Shown here: positions 34,096 to 37,286 of the stretch, piece by piece
How positions within the stretch are numbered: the stretch's first letter is position 1
Layout of the letters: each line of letters begins with the position of its first letter
Assembly (NCBI RefSeq): GCF_002864045.1
Contig: NZ_PJPV01000077.1
Location: 1-37,286 of the forward strand
Reading direction: 5' to 3'
Origin: Endozoicomonas acroporae
Lineage (GTDB): Bacteria; Pseudomonadota; Gammaproteobacteria; Pseudomonadales; Endozoicomonadaceae
DNA: 37,286 nt
Program-made: the position numbers and the translations under genes
Notes under the pieces: generated by a model
What the model was told of the DNA's origin: nothing
Seen by the model: only the letters and a program-made list of their open reading frames with translations
The model's database searches: none

Positions 34096-35451
34096 ATGCG
34101 CGAAGAAATTCTCAGTGCCGGCATTGATATTGGCACCTCAACCACCCAGCTGGTCTTTACCCGGATGTTCCTGGAGAACATCTCCCCGGGTGCCATGATT
34201 CCAAAAGTGGAAATCGTTGACCGTCAGGTCATTTACCGCAGCCAGATTCACTTCACCCCGCTGCTGTCACCCACCATGATCGATGCCGATAAGGTTCGCC
34301 AGCTGATGGAGCAGGAATTCATCAATGCAGGCGTCAATCCGGCGGATATAGATACCGGTGCCGTCATCATCACTGGCGAGACAGCCCGCAAGGAAAATGC
34401 ACGACAGGTTGCCGATGCGTTAAGCCTTCTGGCCGGTGACTTTGTGGTTGCCACGGCCGGTCCGGATCTGGAAAGTATTATCTCCGGTAAAGGTGCCGGG
34501 GCCGCGAAACAGTCCTTTGACCAGAACAGTATTGTGGCCAATCTCGATATTGGCGGTGGCACCACTAATATCGCCACCTATGAGGTGGGTGAAGTGATTG
34601 ATACCACCTGTCTGGACATCGGTGGTCGACTGATTAAATTCGAGAAAGGCGGCACAGAAGTCACTTATATTTCTGAAAAATGGCGGGAAATGACCCGTCG
34701 CATGGGCATGCCGGTGAAGGTGGGCGACCAGCTGAATCGACAGCAGATTGACCGTATCGTCGATCGAATGGTTGAGATTCTCCAGGAAGTAATGGGCCTC
34801 AAACCGGCCACCAATGATCTGGCCTTTCTGATCGGCCGGGGCACCCGTGACCTGCACCGTAACTACCGCCTGGATCAGATCTGCTTCTCCGGTGGCGTTG
34901 CCGTTCATATCTATGATCAGGAGCCTTCCACCACCGATTATCAATACGGCGATTTAGGCGTTCTGCTGGGCAAAGCCATCCGTCGTTCATCCCTGTTTCA
35001 GCAGCTTTCTGTTTTTGATGCGGTGGAGACCATTCGGGCAACGGTGATTGGTGCCGGCTCCCATGCCACTGATATCAGCGGCAGCACCATCAACTTTTCC
35101 CGTGATGTCTTTCCCATTAAAAACGTCCCGGCATTAAGACTTTCACTGAAGGATGAGGCCCTGCCCGGGGCTGAACTGGCAAAAACCATTCGGGAAAAAC
35201 TGTCATGGTTTGACCTTGAAACCGGTGCGCAACATGTTGCCCTGGCGCTGAAAGGGCATAGAAACCCGGATTCCCAGTACGTTCAGGAGCTGGCTGACAT
35301 CATCATCCAGGGCATGGACGTGATGATTAAACTACCCCAGCCGCTGATTGTGATTGTCGAAGAAGGCTTTGGCAAAGTGCTTGGGCAGAGCATTGAGGCA
35401 AAGCTGAAACGCACGCTTGAAGACAAGAAGGACGTCATTTGTATCAACATC
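34096..35451 (+). pseudogene. eutA: EutA reactivase, C-terminus lost in fusion
   Basis: EutA reactivates ethanolamine ammonia-lyase by ATP-driven removal of damaged cobalamin. Actin-like ATPase motifs are intact: GIDIGTSTTQLV near residue 9 and NLDIGGGTTNIA near 149. Residues 1-452 follow the family closely; then at CINI the sequence passes in frame into an iron-dependent alcohol dehydrogenase (TAGTASEMTRF), so the last 20-30 residues of EutA are gone. It starts at an ATG at 34096. The reading frame continues to 35616 as a chimera. With no ammonia-lyase genes in view the reactivase has no visible client here. Confidence 0.85.
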
Positions 35452-35726
35452 ACAGCGGGTACTGCTTCCGAAATGACCCGGTTCTGCATCATCACTAATG
35501 AGCAGACTCATATCAAAGCGGTCTGGGTTATGTTCATGCCATGGCACACCAGCTGGGAGTTCGCTATGGCCTGCCCCACGGAATCTGCAATGCCATTCTG
35601 CTTCCCCATGTTATGACCTATAACCTGCCGGTATCTGCTGAGAAGCTCTCGGATACCTGTGCAGCAACCAACCCCAGGCAGGGAACTCTGGCAGAAGTTG
35701 AACAGATCTTTAACAATGCCCTTTGA
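35452..35726 (+). pseudogene. Iron-dependent alcohol dehydrogenase, three pieces
   Basis: Group III (YiaY/EutG-like) alcohol dehydrogenase remnants. Piece 1 in the EutA frame: [20 protein letters not shown]. Piece 2 one frame over from about 35521: [20 protein letters not shown], with the iron-binding His residues, to [11 protein letters not shown]. Piece 3, [18 protein letters not shown], is the natural C-terminus. Between pieces 1 and 2 about 100 residues are missing, and between 2 and 3 about 70; the N-terminal NAD domain is missing entirely. At least three deletions have therefore occurred. In the BMC pathway this enzyme would turn acetaldehyde into ethanol. Confidence 0.8.
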
Positions 35727-35746
35727 TGTGACATTTATTGATCAAT

Positions 35747-35771
35747 AACAGGGTCTCCATGAGGCCCTGTT
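35747..35771 (+). terminator. Terminator ending the eut/adh relics
   Basis: AACAGGG-TCTC-CAT-GAGG-CCCTGTT folds into a stem of about 10 bp (35747-35771) and is followed by CATTTT. It lies 21 bp after the alcohol dehydrogenase stop and has survived the loss of the genes before it. Confidence 0.7.
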
Positions 35772-35845
35772 CATTTTCCAGTCAAACTTACTAACCAGCA
35801 CGATGCTATAATTTTCAGATCATTTAAGGATCTCGGAAGATTATT

Positions 35846-37286
35846 ATGAGCAGCAACGGATTAGGTTCGCTTACCCCATCACAAATCAATCAAATCAATC
35901 AATTAGCATCCATTGAAAACTCTGAAGAATATGTATTGGTGGCCCAAAGCAATGGTAAGGAAGTTAAGTTTAATTCTATAAAACCAAGGCTCAACTCTTC
36001 TGAAGCCAATAAGGAAAAACCTGTAGAAGGTTCTGATTTAGCGGTAAAAACCCTGGGTTTAAAGGATCGAAAAGTCTCACCAGCCTTAGCAAAAAGGCTC
36101 ATTGAGGCCTATAAAAAAGTATCGCCGCCTGATGTAATCTTCGTCGACAAGAACGATGTTCACCTCCTTATGAATCACGTCGATGATAGCAATAGTACTC
36201 AGCCACCGGACGAGGATGCAACATCCAGTGTTGATAGCGTTAGAAATCGAAGAAGTTCAGCCAATACATTGCATTCTGGCTGGGGGTCAACCACCAGTCT
36301 CGATAGTGGCTACAACAGTGTTTATGGCAGTACGGAATCCCTGTACGATGATGTGGAATTGCCCCGGGAAATAACAACTTCGCCTTTATCAGAAAAAGTT
36401 ACTGAATTAATTAACAAGGAAAATTATATAGGCGCACATATTCAAATGCGTGATGAGAGTTTGGCGGCCATAAAAGGTAAACATATTACCAATGGACGAT
36501 GGAGTAGATTTGGCTTTAGCGATAAGACAGTAGGAAATGTACCTTTGCCGAAAAAAACAGCCTTAACAATTGATGGCAATCATATTCCCGCCAATAATAT
36601 CGAGTTGACCAATGCCAGGTATGTCGCCATTCAGGCACCTCGAACTAAAGCACAAATGTCTGGAGGCGATATCTGGCGAGCAGCCCTTGACTCGGGGTGC
36701 AGTGTAATTTGTGATCTGACCAGAGATAATGAGAAGTTCGAGGTAAATAAAGGAGGACCTATTGCTTCGTATTACCCAACCGGAGAAAAACTCGAAGACG
36801 ACGGCAAAGTCAATGGCAAAGTCGATGGCAAAGTCGACCGTGAAATCGTCTTTGATAATGGGATTAAAGTGAGATACAAGGCAAAACAACAAGAAGATGG
36901 GTATTCAAAAATAAAATATGCGGTGACTGATCCCCTTACTGGCAAAACCCGCGTTATACGAAGATATCATTATACTGGCTGGCCGGATCACGGAGTACCT
37001 AATGAAACAAACGGTCAAGACTCTCTGCTCAGGTTTGTAGAAGCACTGCGCACTCATCAGGTCGGGAAAGACTATTCAGGCAACACAATGGTGCATTGCA
37101 TGGCAGGCGTTGGCAGAACCGGAACGCTTATTGTGTTAAATGAAATCTACCGGGACATACTCTCCGGAAAATATCAAAATAAGAAGGAACTGGATCAGGC
37201 AGTATTCAAGACTATTCAGCAAGGAAGAAAAGACCGGGGACCCGCCTTTGTTCAATCAGCGGATCAGATAAAATTTATCATGAATA
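35846..37286 (+). CDS. Protein tyrosine phosphatase, effector candidate, partial
   Basis: An open frame of 480 codons from the ATG at 35846 (GGAAGA upstream) with no stop before the window edge. Residues 1-190: no signal peptide, polar and serine-rich (STTSLDSGYNSVYGSTESLY). From about 195 a classical PTP domain follows: the WPD loop as TGWPDHG (Trp379, Asp381), the P-loop HCMAGVGRTGT (Cys418, Arg424, fitting HC-x5-R-T) and the Q-loop region (TIQQGRKDRGPAFVQSADQI). All catalytic residues are present, so it should dephosphorylate phosphotyrosine. The layout is like YopH/SptP type III effectors. A 12-bp repeat gives GKVNGKVDGKVD. Lower GC than its neighbours suggests transfer. Secretion is inferred. 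Confidence 0.85.
   Translation, partial: MSSNGLGSLTPSQINQINQLASIENSEEYVLVAQSNGKEVKFNSIKPRLNSSEANKEKPVEGSDLAVKTLGLKDRKVSPALAKRLIEAYKKVSPPDVIFVDKNDVHLLMNHVDDSNSTQPPDEDATSSVDSVRNRRSSANTLHSGWGSTTSLDSGYNSVYGSTESLYDDVELPREITTSPLSEKVTELINKENYIGAHIQMRDESLAAIKGKHITNGRWSRFGFSDKTVGNVPLPKKTALTIDGNHIPANNIELTNARYVAIQAPRTKAQMSGGDIWRAALDSGCSVICDLTRDNEKFEVNKGGPIASYYPTGEKLEDDGKVNGKVDGKVDREIVFDNGIKVRYKAKQQEDGYSKIKYAVTDPLTGKTRVIRRYHYTGWPDHGVPNETNGQDSLLRFVEALRTHQVGKDYSGNTMVHCMAGVGRTGTLIVLNEIYRDILSGKYQNKKELDQAVFKTIQQGRKDRGPAFVQSADQIKFIMN

Overview
The window looks like a chromosomal stretch from a marine, host-associated gammaproteobacterium, most likely Endozoicomonas or a close relative. This is inferred from content and not from a search: two secreted chitinases, a CRY-DASH photolyase beside a Blc-type lipocalin, ethanolamine-utilisation (eut) relics, large WD40-like proteins, a YopH/SptP-like protein tyrosine phosphatase, Fic, RAYT and IS3 genes, and many broken genes.

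Layout. 1-8.7 kb: small conserved hypothetical genes among decayed ones: a frameshifted small gene, a metallophosphoesterase that lost its middle, a helicase reduced to two pieces, an intact class I methyltransferase and several TPR-like or zinc-ribbon-like hypotheticals. 8.9-9.3 kb: a 167-bp hairpin repeat (MITE-like), then a tandem array of about 70-bp hairpin units. 9.35-12.3 kb: a Fic gene with one frameshift, the 3' part of a tRNA-Leu(UAG) used as an attachment site, a truncated tyrosine integrase and a truncated, frameshifted IS3-family orfA. 12.5-15.3 kb: two head-to-head paralogues with a polar N-terminal half and an Arg/Glu-rich DPAYAER repeat array. 15.3-16.6 kb: a RAYT (Y1/HUH) transposase gene bounded by a 9-bp inverted repeat, lying across the 3' end of the second paralogue. 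16.7-18.7 kb: CRY-DASH photolyase and lipocalin, divergent. 19.2-24.2 kb: two multidomain GH18 chitinases in tandem. 24.4-35.7 kb: eut relics on the plus strand (a microcompartment-type fragment, the eutH C-terminus, and eutA fused to an alcohol dehydrogenase remnant), with three tandem minus-strand WD40-like paralogues lying between the fragment and eutH. 35.8 kb to the edge: a protein tyrosine phosphatase effector candidate that runs off the window.

How it fits together. The chitinases form a secreted chitin-degrading pair that a bacterium living on or in marine animals could use. The tyrosine phosphatase, the WD40-like propellers and the DPAYAER-repeat proteins have the look of host-interaction proteins (eukaryotic-like domains, low-complexity repeats, recent duplication), but I see no secretion signal or secretion machinery for them here. 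The ancestral metabolic genes (eut, alcohol dehydrogenase, helicase, phosphoesterase) carry internal deletions joined at short matches, which suggests ongoing deletion-driven genome decay alongside expansion of repeat proteins and mobile elements.
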